Shown here: positions 55,588 through 63,984 of the stretch, piece by piece | Numbering within the stretch: the first letter of the stretch is position 1 | Layout: each line of letters begins with the position of its first letter | Assembly: GCF_004357905.1 (NCBI RefSeq) | Contig: NZ_SMTT01000002.1 | Location: forward strand, 180,999-244,998 | Direction of reading: 5' to 3' | Length of the DNA stretch: 64,000 nucleotides | From: Campylobacter lari | Lineage (GTDB): Bacteria > Campylobacterota > Campylobacteria > Campylobacterales > Campylobacteraceae | Position numbers and translations under genes: made by a program | The notes under the pieces: generated by a model | What the model was told of the DNA's origin: nothing | What the model saw: the letters and a program-made list of their open reading frames with translations, nothing else | Databases searched by the model: none

Positions 55588-56201
55588 GTTACACTCTTGC
55601 TTTTACCTGTTTTATCAATAGTTTTTTCATCTTCCCAAAAAGCTAAACCGCTAGTTAAATCTGTAAGAATTAAATGGAAAAAATATTCAGTTTGGATTTT
55701 GCCATTATAAAGTTTAACGGTATCTTGTCTGATTTTACCAGAAAGTGAGAAATTTGGGGCCAAAAGTGTGCCTTTTTTAGCTATGGAATTTTGATTAAAT
55801 TCTTCATTGTCTCTTAAATCTCTTACATCATGAGATAAACTATCTTTTGCTCCACCTGCTGCTACAGCGGTTGTTAATATAAATTTACCAGATTTTCTTA
55901 ATGCTATAGTAATTTTTGAAGTGAGTTTATCTGTGTCTATTCTTTGCGGGGTGTCATTGATGATTTTTCCTATGGCAATAACTTTTCTATTAGAGCTATT
56001 TAAATTTGCAAAAGCAGGATCACTAAGCAAGCTTTGTATCATATCTTCAGCAGTTTTTTCAAAATCTTCTCTATCAAGTCCTAAAGTAAGTGCGTTTCCT
56101 TGAACTTTTTGCGAAGCTTTACCATCAGTATATTTTGGTTGTGAAGAACAAGCGCTGAAAATCAAAAGCGCAAAAACCATAAAAAATAAACTTTTTTTCA
56201 T
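55581..56201 (-). CDS. LpoB-type lipoprotein (penicillin-binding protein activator-like)
   Basis: The 206-residue product has a lipobox (FSACSS near residue 18) and the LpoB fold with KTAEDMIQSLLSDPAFANL and KVIAIGKIINDTPQRIDTDKLTSKI. In E. coli LpoB activates PBP1b from the outer membrane. Whether that role holds here is unknown. It overlaps the preceding CsgG-like gene by 7 bases and starts 9 bases downstream of the COG3014-like gene. Confidence 0.75.
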   Translation of the reverse strand: MKKSLFFMVFALLIFSACSSQPKYTDGKASQKVQGNALTLGLDREDFEKTAEDMIQSLLSDPAFANLNSSNRKVIAIGKIINDTPQRIDTDKLTSKITIALRKSGKFILTTAVAAGGAKDSLSHDVRDLRDNEEFNQNSIAKKGTLLAPNFSLSGKIRQDTVKLYNGKIQTEYFFHLILTDLTSGLAFWEDEKTIDKTGKSKSVTW

Positions 56202-56210
56202 TTTATCTCC

Positions 56211-57557
56211 TTATTTTTCTTTAATTTTGTAAATAATATTTGAATTTGGCACAAAAGATCTTATAAGCACAATATAATTTTTATCTTTTTCCAGCTCATC
56301 TTCAAAGATTATTTTTTCTTTATCATTATAAATTTTAACTAAACCTTCATTTTTTAGCATTAAAATACTAGCACTTTTTGGTAAAGCTTGCCACATTCTA
56401 AGATCTGCTTTATTGATTAAAGCAGTGCTAACAGTGCTAATAAATGATAAAAAGCCACTAGAATCATTATTAGCTATGGCTAAATTAATTGAAGTTTTAA
56501 GAGCGCTTGAGGCTAGGGTTTTCATCACCATAGAGGGTAAAAGAGTTTTAAATTCACTTGCTATAATATCATCAAAATAAATTAAATTTTGTGTTTTTTC
56601 ATCTTGACTTTGCAAGAATTTATAAGAAGCATTTCTTGATTTTAAATAAGCAAAAGCTACACTAATATTTGCAAGATTATCATTAAAAACAAATGGTAGG
56701 GTAAGATCAAATTCTTCTTTTGTAGCACTAAAACCATCTTCATAAATGATAAAAATATATTTTTGTTGAGGGAAGGATGTTTTTAAATGAGTGAATTTTT
56801 CAAATACTTGAAATTGTTTTTGAAGTTGTTTGTTTTTTACATCGCTTAATGCTACTTCTTTTAAAAGATCATAAGCTTTAATATAATCTTTATCAAAAAA
56901 GAAAAATAAAGCACTAAGATAACTAGCATAGATATTAGTATAATTTTTATTTGCGTTAAATGCGCTAAGAAGATTATCATATTGTTTATAGATAGGGCTT
57001 AAATTTTGCTGAAAACTCGCATATGTTTTTTTATCTTTTTGAAGTTCTTTTTGGTATTCTTCTTGAGCTTTTTGTATATAATCATAAAAATATTCTTTCA
57101 TTCTATCTTGTCTGTATAAAGCTCTGTTAAACTCTACTCTTGCATTTTTAAAATCTCCCAAGCTCATATAATTTAAACCTTTGTAGGTATTTAGCATAAT
57201 CCTTTCATAAAAATAACCTTGATAATCATTGATGGTGTCATTAAGTAAAATTTCGCTAAAATTTCTTGTGGCTTTTTGAAGCCCGTTTTGTAAATCTACA
57301 TCATATTTGTAAGCCTCTTCTGCTTTATCAAAAAAAGCATTACTTTTTTCATAATCTTTACAAACTCTTGCTAAAGAGGCTAAATTTAACCCTGTGTATA
57401 TAGTGTCTTTGTCTGCATTTTTTAAAGTTAAAGTATTTTCATCGCATTGTTTGTTTACAAAGGCTTTTTCATAAGATAAATTAACATTAGCATGATTTGA
57501 ACAAGCACTTAAAAAAAGTAAAATAAAAAGATAAAAACAAGAGTAAAAAAGCTTCAT
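56211..57557 (-). CDS. TPR-like lipoprotein (COG3014-like)
   Basis: The 448-residue product has a lipoprotein signal with FLSACS near residue 19. Helical repeats follow, with ARVCKDYEKSNAFFDKAEEAYK and SLGDFKNARVEFNRALYRQ. The C-terminal part has a strand-rich TKEEFDLTLPFVF region. Genes of this type are commonly found next to LpoB-like lipoproteins. It is probably the first gene of the operon, transcribed away from tRNA-Ser. Confidence 0.68.
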   Translation of the reverse strand: MKLFYSCFYLFILLFLSACSNHANVNLSYEKAFVNKQCDENTLTLKNADKDTIYTGLNLASLARVCKDYEKSNAFFDKAEEAYKYDVDLQNGLQKATRNFSEILLNDTINDYQGYFYERIMLNTYKGLNYMSLGDFKNARVEFNRALYRQDRMKEYFYDYIQKAQEEYQKELQKDKKTYASFQQNLSPIYKQYDNLLSAFNANKNYTNIYASYLSALFFFFDKDYIKAYDLLKEVALSDVKNKQLQKQFQVFEKFTHLKTSFPQQKYIFIIYEDGFSATKEEFDLTLPFVFNDNLANISVAFAYLKSRNASYKFLQSQDEKTQNLIYFDDIIASEFKTLLPSMVMKTLASSALKTSINLAIANNDSSGFLSFISTVSTALINKADLRMWQALPKSASILMLKNEGLVKIYNDKEKIIFEDELEKDKNYIVLIRSFVPNSNIIYKIKEK

Positions 57558-57594
57558 AAAATCCCTTTTTTAGTATAAATTTAAAAAAATAAGT

Positions 57595-57600
57595 TATAAT
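57595..57600 (+). promoter_or_regulatory. -10 promoter element for tRNA-Ser
   Basis: TATAAT, preceded by AAGT, lies 11 bases before the mature 5' end of the tRNA. Confidence 0.6.
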
Positions 57601-57610
57601 TTTCATTTTT

Positions 57611-57698
57611 AGAGAGGTGTCCGAGTGGTCGAAGGAGCACGCCTGGAACGCGTGTGTGGGGTAACTCACCGAGGGTTCGAATCCCTTCCTCTCTGCCA
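57611..57698 (+). tRNA. tRNA-Ser (anticodon GGA)
   Basis: The 88-base gene folds as a class II tRNA with an 88% typical serine layout. The acceptor stem is AGAGAGG/CCTCTCT. The anticodon is GGA in CTGGAAC, the variable arm is long (GTGTGTGGGGTAACTCAC) and the T arm is GGTTCGAATCC. CCA is encoded at 57696-57698. It reads UCU/UCC serine codons. An apparent protein frame on the opposite strand over it is an artefact. Confidence 0.96.
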
Positions 57699-58349
57699 CT
57701 ATGCACTTTTATTATACTGACTTCCTATGTAATCTTGTGATGAATTTTGTGTGTATGATTTTATGGCTTTAGAATTTGGATTTGCTTTTTTATCGTCTTC
57801 GTCTTTATTTTTATCATTTTGAGTCTTTGATTCTTCTGCTTTTATTTTAGCTTGCTCGGTGCGCGCATCATTTTGCATTTGCATAGCATTAGCTGCTACT
57901 TTATAATCTTGGGGGCTAGGATCAGCTGGTGCCATAGCTGCAGCAATTACTTGCATAGCATTGGCTATAGTTTCTTCAGGAGTATTGCCTTTTTGTATTC
58001 TTATAGGCACTTCTCCTTCAACTGCATACATTTTATTATCAGGACCTCTTGTATAGCCAAAACTTGCAGCTCCTGCTAAGGCTCCACCTGCTGCTTGGTG
58101 GGCTGCTTCATGAGCCCTTACTTCTCTGTCGATTTTTTCAAGCTCTCGTACCTGTTTTACTTCTTCACTACTTAAGTCTTTACCATTAACTTTTTGAGTT
58201 TTTTCATCTTTTTCTTGATCGTTTTTATTTTCTTTTGTTTGCTGTGGGTTTTCTTTTTCAGAAATATTTTCTTTTGTTTGTTCTTTGTCTTTGTTTTGAT
58301 AAGGATTTTGCGTATAAAAGGCACCGCCATAACTTGAGCTAATTTGCAT
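57699..58349 (-). CDS. SprA-like putative metalloprotease
   Basis: The start at 58349 (MQISSSYGGAF) has AAGGA six bases upstream. A longer frame starts at 58376. The 216-residue product has a Glu/Lys/Asn-rich N terminus (residues ~20-60), then a SprA-related domain with EVRAHEAAHQAAGG, an HExxH zinc motif near residue 85. A Tyr/Gly region and an acidic low-complexity C terminus follow. The family is a putative metalloprotease; substrate unknown. No signal peptide is seen. It is convergent with tRNA-Ser. Confidence 0.72.
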   Translation of the reverse strand: MQISSSYGGAFYTQNPYQNKDKEQTKENISEKENPQQTKENKNDQEKDEKTQKVNGKDLSSEEVKQVRELEKIDREVRAHEAAHQAAGGALAGAASFGYTRGPDNKMYAVEGEVPIRIQKGNTPEETIANAMQVIAAAMAPADPSPQDYKVAANAMQMQNDARTEQAKIKAEESKTQNDKNKDEDDKKANPNSKAIKSYTQNSSQDYIGSQYNKSA

Positions 58350-58453
58350 TAAAATCCTTTTTAAATATAATTTCATATTTTTAGCACAAAAAAGTTAAAA
58401 AATATATAAAATTTATAAAATAAGTATTTTATAAAATGTTAAGCAAAATAAAG

Positions 58454-58459
58454 TATAAT
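58454..58459 (+). promoter_or_regulatory. extended -10 promoter element for tRNA-Met
   Basis: GTATAAT followed by TTTAAC lies 17 bases before the mature tRNA 5' end, in a very AT-rich stretch divergent from the SprA-like gene. Confidence 0.6.
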
Positions 58460-58475
58460 TTTAACTTCTTTTTAT

Positions 58476-58552
58476 GTCAGGGTAGCTCAGCTGGCTAGAG
58501 CGCTGGTCTCATAAGCCGGAGGTCGGGAGTTCAAGTCTCCCCCTTGACACCA
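58476..58552 (+). tRNA. tRNA-Met, elongator type (anticodon CAT)
   Basis: The acceptor stem is GTCAGGG/CCTTGAC with one G-T pair, the D arm is AGCTCAGCTGGCTAGAG, and the anticodon loop is CTCATAA. The T arm is GGAGTTCAAGTCTCC and CCA is encoded. The three stacked G-C pairs that mark initiator tRNA are absent in the anticodon stem. It is either elongator tRNA-Met or, less likely, tRNA-Ile with lysidine; CAT alone cannot decide. Confidence 0.93.
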
Positions 58553-58658
58553 CTTAAAATATCTTTTTAATGTTATATTTATTTTTTATATTTTGTAAAT
58601 TAGCTTTCAAGAATGCTTATAAGTATAGTTTTTTGATTATATTTAATTTATTGTATGG

Positions 58659-58691
58659 TTTTAATGCCCTTATTTTACAAGGACATTAAAA
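58659..58691 (-). terminator. terminator of the ktrBA operon
   Basis: An imperfect stem (TTTTAATG-C-CCTT at 58659-58671 with AAGG-A-CATTAAAA at 58679-58691, one C-A mismatch) lies downstream of ktrA on its strand, just after the small open frame. Confidence 0.55.
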
Positions 58692-58693
58692 AT

Positions 58694-58801
58694 TTAGTGA
58701 CCTAGTATATGGATTGGGTCTGTGTAGCCGTGTACTAGAGTTTCTTTTCTAGATTTATCATATTGATAGTGCAAAGTAAAAGTAGCATTTAAAATCTTCA
58801 A
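58694..58801 (-). CDS. candidate 35-residue protein coupled to ktrA
   Basis: A TTG at 58801-58799 overlaps the ktrA TGA (TTGA). It opens a 35-codon frame ending just before the operon terminator. It reads through ATFTLHYQYDKSRK and ends GYTDPIHILGH, which looks protein-like rather than random. I recognise no family. A strong Shine-Dalgarno is lacking. It may be a small gene, a remnant of a longer ancestral frame or chance. Confidence 0.3.
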   Translation of the reverse strand: MKILNATFTLHYQYDKSRKETLVHGYTDPIHILGH

Positions 58802-59439
58802 TAATCATATTGATTAAGTTCTTCTTGAGTGCCAAGTAGCATTAATATATCGTTTAAATAAGCGGTATTTTCTAGATTTGGCATAATGCTCCAAGTATCA
58901 TGTTGTTTGTGTGCAATGACTTTTAAATTTTGTCCAATGGATTGCAAGGTTTTCCCCGCTAAATTCTCATCGATTAAAAGTTTTGCTACCTTTATGGTGT
59001 TGGCTGAAAGATCTATGATTTCAAAATTTGGATTAGTGATAAGAATTTTAGCTAAACGCTTTGCAGATTCTTTTTCAGGATAGATGACTTTATTAACCCC
59101 AAGTTTTGAAAGAATTTGTCCATGTGTAGAAGAATTTGCTTTAGCTATGATATTTTTTACCCCTATTTCTTTTAAGGCCATGAAGGTAAGTATGCTTGAT
59201 TCTAGATTTTCACCTATACTAAGTATGACAACATCAGCATTTGAATAGCCCGCTTCTTTCAAAGCTATAGTGTGAGTAGAATCTAAGATATAAGCAAAAT
59301 CCGCATGATCTTGCAACTCTTTAACAGCTTCTTCATCAATATCTGAAACAATAACTCTTTTGCCTTGGTCAATAAGTTCTTTTGCTAAAACAGAGCCAAA
59401 TCTTCCAAGTCCTATAATACCATAAGTTTCTTTTTTCAT
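58798..59439 (-). CDS. ktrA: KtrA/TrkA-type potassium uptake regulatory subunit
   Basis: The 213-residue cytoplasmic protein has the Rossmann-type nucleotide-binding RCK domain (GLGRFGSVLAKELIDQG near residue 7, VIVSDIDEEAV) and a C-terminal TrkA-C domain (AKLLIDENLAGKTLQSIG). It gates its membrane partner in response to ATP/ADP or NAD(H). It overlaps ktrB by four bases (ATGA). A short coupled frame follows it. Confidence 0.9.
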   Translation of the reverse strand: MKKETYGIIGLGRFGSVLAKELIDQGKRVIVSDIDEEAVKELQDHADFAYILDSTHTIALKEAGYSNADVVILSIGENLESSILTFMALKEIGVKNIIAKANSSTHGQILSKLGVNKVIYPEKESAKRLAKILITNPNFEIIDLSANTIKVAKLLIDENLAGKTLQSIGQNLKVIAHKQHDTWSIMPNLENTAYLNDILMLLGTQEELNQYDY

Positions 59440-60779
59440 AGTATGATTTTTCCTTTTGGGTAATTTAAATATTTTTCTTTTTCTTTAAAAAATATACTAA
59501 ATAAAAACGCAAGCACGCCCACTCTACCGCTAAGCATTAGTAAAATAACAATAAGTTTGCTTTCGGAGCTAAAAAGCGCACTAAGTGATAAGGTCCCACC
59601 ATCGCCAACTGAAACACCTACTGTGGCAAATGCTGAACTTGTTTCAAAAAGCAAAGGTAAAAAACTTTTATCATCTTCAATCAAAGATAAAAGCAACACG
59701 CAGGTAATAATATAAACAATTGAACTTACTGCTATAATGAAAGCTTTATTAATAGTTTCGCTTGGAATTTCAAAGTTAAAAATTCTTGCATTACTATCTT
59801 TGATACTCCAATATGCATAAATTAATAGTACCGCAATAGTAGTTACTTTAATGCCCCCCGCAGTTCCACCTGGTGCACCACCTACAATCATAAACAAAGA
59901 TCCAAAAAATAAGCTTGCATCCTTAAAGGTGCTAAGATCAAGAGTGTTAAATCCTGCAGTTCGGTAATTTACCGCTGTAAAATATGCACTCATAATTTTA
60001 TCAAAAAGAGAAAATTCTCCTATGCTTTTTGGGTTATGATATTCAAATAAAAACACAATCAAACTTGCAAAAATGATTAGTATAATAGTGGAAATTAAAA
60101 CAAGCTTTGTATGCAGACTTAGACTAGCAAAGCGTTTTTTTGAAAAAAAGTATAATTCTAGTAATACAAAATAGCCCAAACCGCCAATAATAATCAAAGA
60201 GGTAATGATAAAGTTAATCCAAAAATCATCCCTATAAGGCATTAAGCCACTTTCAAATATGCTAAAACCTGCATTATTAAAAGCAGAAATGGAGTGAAAA
60301 ATACTAGCCCATAGAGCATCAGTTAAATTCATATCTAATTTAAATCTTAAAAATAATAAAACAGCACCAACAATTTCAATAGCAAATACAAAAAATAAAA
60401 CCTTTTTCAAAAATCCTACAAGCCCATCAGCACCAGGATAAATTAAGGATTCTCTTAAAAGATTTTTTTCTCCAAAACTCATCTTTTTTCGTACTAAAAT
60501 ATATAAAGCCATGGCTATACTCATATAGCCTAAACCACCTATTTGGATAAGTAGTAAAATAACAAGCTGTCCATAAAAACTAAAATCTAATGAAGTATTT
60601 AGCACAATGAGTCCTGTCATACTTACAGCTGAAGCACTAGTAAAAAATGCATCTAAAAAAGATATTGGTTTAGTGTGCATAATGGGTAACATAAGGATGA
60701 AAGTGCCAAAAAGAGCTATAAGTATATAACCTATAAATAAGATTCTTATATTATTTCTATCTAAAGATAATTTTGCCAT
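59436..60779 (-). CDS. ktrB: KtrB-type potassium/sodium transporter membrane subunit
   Basis: The 447-residue protein forms the potassium channel-like pore with eight main helices. It has repeated SF-type loops such as TSASAVSMTGLIVLNTS, ISAFNNAGFSIF, NYRTAGFNTLD and SSAFATVGVSVGD, whose glycines line the selectivity filter. In the second-to-last repeat, GGAPGGTAGGIKVTT is a hallmark. It is cotranscribed with ktrA, and dcuA lies upstream on the same strand beyond a terminator. Confidence 0.92.
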   Translation of the reverse strand: MAKLSLDRNNIRILFIGYILIALFGTFILMLPIMHTKPISFLDAFFTSASAVSMTGLIVLNTSLDFSFYGQLVILLLIQIGGLGYMSIAMALYILVRKKMSFGEKNLLRESLIYPGADGLVGFLKKVLFFVFAIEIVGAVLLFLRFKLDMNLTDALWASIFHSISAFNNAGFSIFESGLMPYRDDFWINFIITSLIIIGGLGYFVLLELYFFSKKRFASLSLHTKLVLISTIILIIFASLIVFLFEYHNPKSIGEFSLFDKIMSAYFTAVNYRTAGFNTLDLSTFKDASLFFGSLFMIVGGAPGGTAGGIKVTTIAVLLIYAYWSIKDSNARIFNFEIPSETINKAFIIAVSSIVYIITCVLLLSLIEDDKSFLPLLFETSSAFATVGVSVGDGGTLSLSALFSSESKLIVILLMLSGRVGVLAFLFSIFFKEKEKYLNYPKGKIIL

Positions 60780-60843
60780 TTTATTTCTTTAAAAATTAAA
60801 AAAATATTCTACTTAAAATTAGTTAATAAGTAAAAGAAGAAAA

Positions 60844-60864
60844 CTTTCCGCTAAAAGCGGAAAG
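60844..60864 (-). terminator. intrinsic terminator after dcuA
   Basis: A 9-bp GC-containing stem (60844-60852 with 60856-60864; CTTTCCGCT/AGCGGAAAG) with an AAA loop is followed on the minus strand by TTTCTTCTTTTAC. It ends the aspA-dcuA operon. Confidence 0.85.
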
Positions 60865-60872
60865 CAAGAGCA

Positions 60873-62207
60873 TTAAAGCATTCCTACTGCTAAAAATCCT
60901 AATGAAACAGCAATAGCAATAGCCAATACACCCGGGATAAAGAATGCGTGATTAAATATGAATTTTCCAATTCTTGTTGTACCTGTATCATCCATTTGAA
61001 CTGCACCTAATAAAGTAGGATAGGTTGGAAGTACAAAAAGTGCTGAAACAGCAGCAAAACAAGCAACTAGCATATAAGAATCTGCAGGATTTGTAGCTGA
61101 AATTCCTAATGCAGCAACGATAACTGGAACAATAGCTTTTGCAGTAGCTGCTTGAGAGTATAAAAGCATACTAGCAAAGAAGAAAGCAACTGCAAGCATA
61201 GCAGGAGTTTGTTTAACCCATTCACCCGCTACTTCTTTAATACCTGCTTCATGGCCTGCAACGAAAGTATTTCCAAGCCAAGCAACACCAAATACACATA
61301 CACAAGCTGTCATACCTGATTTAAATACACTTGTATCTAAAATTTTTGCAGGTTCAACTTTACATAAGAATGTAATTAAAGTTGCAGCAGTTAATAAAAA
61401 GCTCATAATTGCAGCATCTCTTGGGATAACTACAGGATCAATCCATTTAATATTATTAGAAATTGCAGTAGCATAAAGAACAACTGCTAATACCGTAAAT
61501 AAAAATATAGCAACTGAAAGTTTTGCACCCGGTTTATCTTCACTATGTAAAACATCTGAAGCACTTTTTACAAGACCAGCTTTTAAGCGTTCTTGATATA
61601 CAGGGTCTTTGCTAAGATCCATTGGAGTAATTAAACTTACAATAAAAGCTGTAATCATACAAGCAGCAAAAGTAGTTACAATCCAAATTCCAATTAATGC
61701 AGGATAGTTCCAGCCAAGTGGCTCTAATACACCAGTCATATAAACAACAGCAGCGCTAACTGGAGAAGCTGTAATACCAATTTGTGAAGCAACAACCATT
61801 AATGAAAGTGGAGCTGATGGCTTAATATTTTGAGATTTTGCAACATCAATAACAACAGGCATTAATGAAAATACTGCATTACCGGTACCTGCTAAAATAG
61901 TAAGTAACCAACCGCAAGCTGGTGCAAGATAATTAATGAATTTTGGGTGTTTACGCAAAATTCTTTCAGTAACTTTTACCATGTAGTCTAAGCCACCTGC
62001 TTGTTGCATTGCAGAAATCGCAGCAATAGCAGCAGCGATGATTAAAATAACATCCCAAGGAATATTACCTGGCTTCATGCCTAAAACAAGACCTAAAATA
62101 ACAACACCCAAACCTCCGGCATAGCCTATTGCTATGCCTCCAAGGCGGATACCTATGAATATTGCCCCAAGGAAGACAACAAGTTGTAAAATAATCATAA
62201 TATCCAT
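60873..62207 (-). CDS. dcuA: anaerobic C4-dicarboxylate transporter DcuA
   Basis: This inner-membrane exchanger of aspartate, fumarate, malate and succinate has 444 residues and about ten helices. The N terminus is LVVFLGAIFIGIRLGGIAIGYAGGLGVV, with LTILAGTGNAVFSLMPVV and ASQIGITASPVSAAVVYMTG in the family order. It lies 18 bases after aspA. Aspartate imported here is deaminated by AspA to fumarate, an electron acceptor. Confidence 0.96.
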   Translation of the reverse strand: MDIMIILQLVVFLGAIFIGIRLGGIAIGYAGGLGVVILGLVLGMKPGNIPWDVILIIAAAIAAISAMQQAGGLDYMVKVTERILRKHPKFINYLAPACGWLLTILAGTGNAVFSLMPVVIDVAKSQNIKPSAPLSLMVVASQIGITASPVSAAVVYMTGVLEPLGWNYPALIGIWIVTTFAACMITAFIVSLITPMDLSKDPVYQERLKAGLVKSASDVLHSEDKPGAKLSVAIFLFTVLAVVLYATAISNNIKWIDPVVIPRDAAIMSFLLTAATLITFLCKVEPAKILDTSVFKSGMTACVCVFGVAWLGNTFVAGHEAGIKEVAGEWVKQTPAMLAVAFFFASMLLYSQAATAKAIVPVIVAALGISATNPADSYMLVACFAAVSALFVLPTYPTLLGAVQMDDTGTTRIGKFIFNHAFFIPGVLAIAIAVSLGFLAVGML

Positions 62208-62225
62208 GATTAAACTCCTAAGTTA

Positions 62226-63638
62226 TTAAGCTTTTCTTTTTTCTGTCATATGAGGATTTAACATATTTTCTGGTGTTAAAATCTCATCAATTTTTTCTTT
62301 TGGTAAATAGCCTCTTTCAAGACAAATATCACCTACTGCTTTTCCAGTTTCTAGAGCTTCTTTTGCAATACTTGCAGATTTTTCATAACCTAAAACAGGA
62401 TTAAATGCAGTCACGATTCCGATTGAATTTAATACAAGTTTTTTGCAGTTTTCAGGATTTGCTTTTAATCCTTTAATAGCTTTTTCAGCTAAAGTTTTCA
62501 TTGCATTTTCAAGCAATACGATCGAGTTAAATAACCCATAAGCAATGCCTGGCTCAAAAGCATTAAGTTCAAATTCACCTCTTTCAGAGCAAAGCATAAT
62601 AGTAACATCATTACCTATAACTTCATAGCAAGCTTCGCCAACTGCTTCACAAATTACAGGGTTTACTTTACCTGGCATAATAGAACTACCCGGTTGCATA
62701 GCAGGCAAACTAATTTCAGCTAGACCGCATCTTGGACCTGAATTCATCAACCTTAAATCATTTGCGATTTTAGATAATCTTACAGCTGCAGTTTTTAATG
62801 CACCACTTACATGTACAAAATCAGCTGTATCTTGAGTAGCTGCAATGAAATCTTCAGCAGGTTTAAAATCAACACCAGTGATTTCTTTTAATTTTTTCTC
62901 AACCACAAATTTATAATCAGGGTGGCAGTTAATTCCTGTTCCAATAGCTGTAGCACCTAAATTTAAATAGCTCATTGACTCACGAGCTGCTGTGATCTTT
63001 TCAATATCACTTTTAATATAGCTAGCAAAAGCATTGAAAGTGTTTCCTAAGGTTGTAGGAACCGCATCTTCAAGTTCTGTTCTACCCATTTTGATGATAT
63101 CTTTGTATTTTTTAGCTTTAGCTTCTAATTCAGCTTTTAAGCCTTCCATAGCTTTTAAAAGATCACTAAGTTTTGCATAGGTTGCTACTTTGATTGAGCT
63201 TGGATAGGTATCGTTTGTAGATTGACCTAAATTTGTATGATCATTTGGGTGAAGGTATTGATATTCTCCTTTTTTATGACCCATACTTTCAAGAGCAATA
63301 TTTGTGATAACTTCGTTAGTGTTCATATTTGTGCTAGTACCAGCACCACCTTGGATCATATCCACAACAAATTGATCTAAAAATTCACCAGCAATCAATC
63401 TATCGCAAGCTTTAGCAATAGCATCAGCTTTATCTGCATCAAGAACTCCAACTTCTTTGTTAGCTAGAGCAGCTGCTTTTTTAACTTGAGCAAAAGCTTT
63501 TACAAAATAAGGATAATCTTGTAGTCTTCTACCACTCATATTGAAGTTTTCTAGTGCTCTAAAAGTTTGCACTCCATAATAAACTTCATCAGAAATTTCT
63601 AACTCACCAATAAAGTCGTGTTCTTTTCTTGTTCCCAT
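62226..63638 (-). CDS. aspA: aspartate ammonia-lyase
   Basis: It deaminates aspartate to fumarate and ammonia. The 470-residue product has the fumarase/aspartase signature GSSIMPGKVNP near residue 318. It also has MIQGGAGTSTNMNTNEV and NDTYPSSIKVA of the superfamily. A good AAGGAG stands nine bases before the ATG. The operon is aspA-dcuA. In C. jejuni this step supports growth on aspartate and respiration, by recollection. Confidence 0.97.
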   Translation of the reverse strand: MGTRKEHDFIGELEISDEVYYGVQTFRALENFNMSGRRLQDYPYFVKAFAQVKKAAALANKEVGVLDADKADAIAKACDRLIAGEFLDQFVVDMIQGGAGTSTNMNTNEVITNIALESMGHKKGEYQYLHPNDHTNLGQSTNDTYPSSIKVATYAKLSDLLKAMEGLKAELEAKAKKYKDIIKMGRTELEDAVPTTLGNTFNAFASYIKSDIEKITAARESMSYLNLGATAIGTGINCHPDYKFVVEKKLKEITGVDFKPAEDFIAATQDTADFVHVSGALKTAAVRLSKIANDLRLMNSGPRCGLAEISLPAMQPGSSIMPGKVNPVICEAVGEACYEVIGNDVTIMLCSERGEFELNAFEPGIAYGLFNSIVLLENAMKTLAEKAIKGLKANPENCKKLVLNSIGIVTAFNPVLGYEKSASIAKEALETGKAVGDICLERGYLPKEKIDEILTPENMLNPHMTEKRKA

Positions 63639-63689
63639 GATGTACTCCTTGTGGGTTTTATTTAAGTTTCATTTATGAACTTAATAGGT

Positions 63690-63695
63690 ATTATA
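63690..63695 (-). promoter_or_regulatory. -10 promoter element for aspA
   Basis: On the minus strand TATAAT lies about 52 bases before the aspA start, in GTTATATAATACC. It is the best promoter match in the gap upstream of aspA. Confidence 0.55.
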
Positions 63696-63957
63696 TAACA
63701 ATTTTTTATAAAAGTTTCATAAAATTTTCCAATTTTTTCTAATTTTAATAAAAATATATAAAATAATATAAAGTATTGATATTCATTTTCTAAATAGTGG
63801 ATATTTTATGAATAATTTTATTTATAATGATATTAATTATATTTATTTTTTGTATATTTTTTTGAAGTATTTGTTGAAGTTATGATTGTAATGGGTATCA
63901 TTTTTTAGATAATTTGATTATAAGCTATCATCTTAACACTTAAAATCTTATTCACTC
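63696..63957. other. AT-rich intergenic stretch without a supported gene
   Basis: From 63639 to the window end no gene can be supported. The stretch is about 85% AT. A 25-codon frame from an ATG at 63809 has no ribosome-binding site and is Ile/Tyr/Phe-rich, as expected by chance. No tRNA, repeat or clear operator is seen before the hairpin at 63958. Confidence 0.7.
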
Positions 63958-63984
63958 AAACTAAACCCATTAAGGGTTTAGTTT
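63958..63984. terminator. hairpin near the right edge, probable terminator of a gene beyond the window
   Basis: An 11-bp perfect stem (63958-63968 with 63974-63984, AAACTAAACCC/GGGTTTAGTTT) has a 5-base loop. It is likely the terminator of a minus-strand gene to the right or of a plus-strand transcript, but neither gene is visible. Confidence 0.55.

Noticed and set aside
57487..57699. Minus-strand open frame of 70 codons starting MAERKGFEPSVSYPT
   Set aside because: It is the antisense of tRNA-Ser(GGA), a well-known false gene in many genomes, and has no ribosome-binding site.
63809..63886. 25-codon frame near the right edge
   Set aside because: No ribosome-binding site, very AT-rich composition and no similarity to a known peptide that I can recall.
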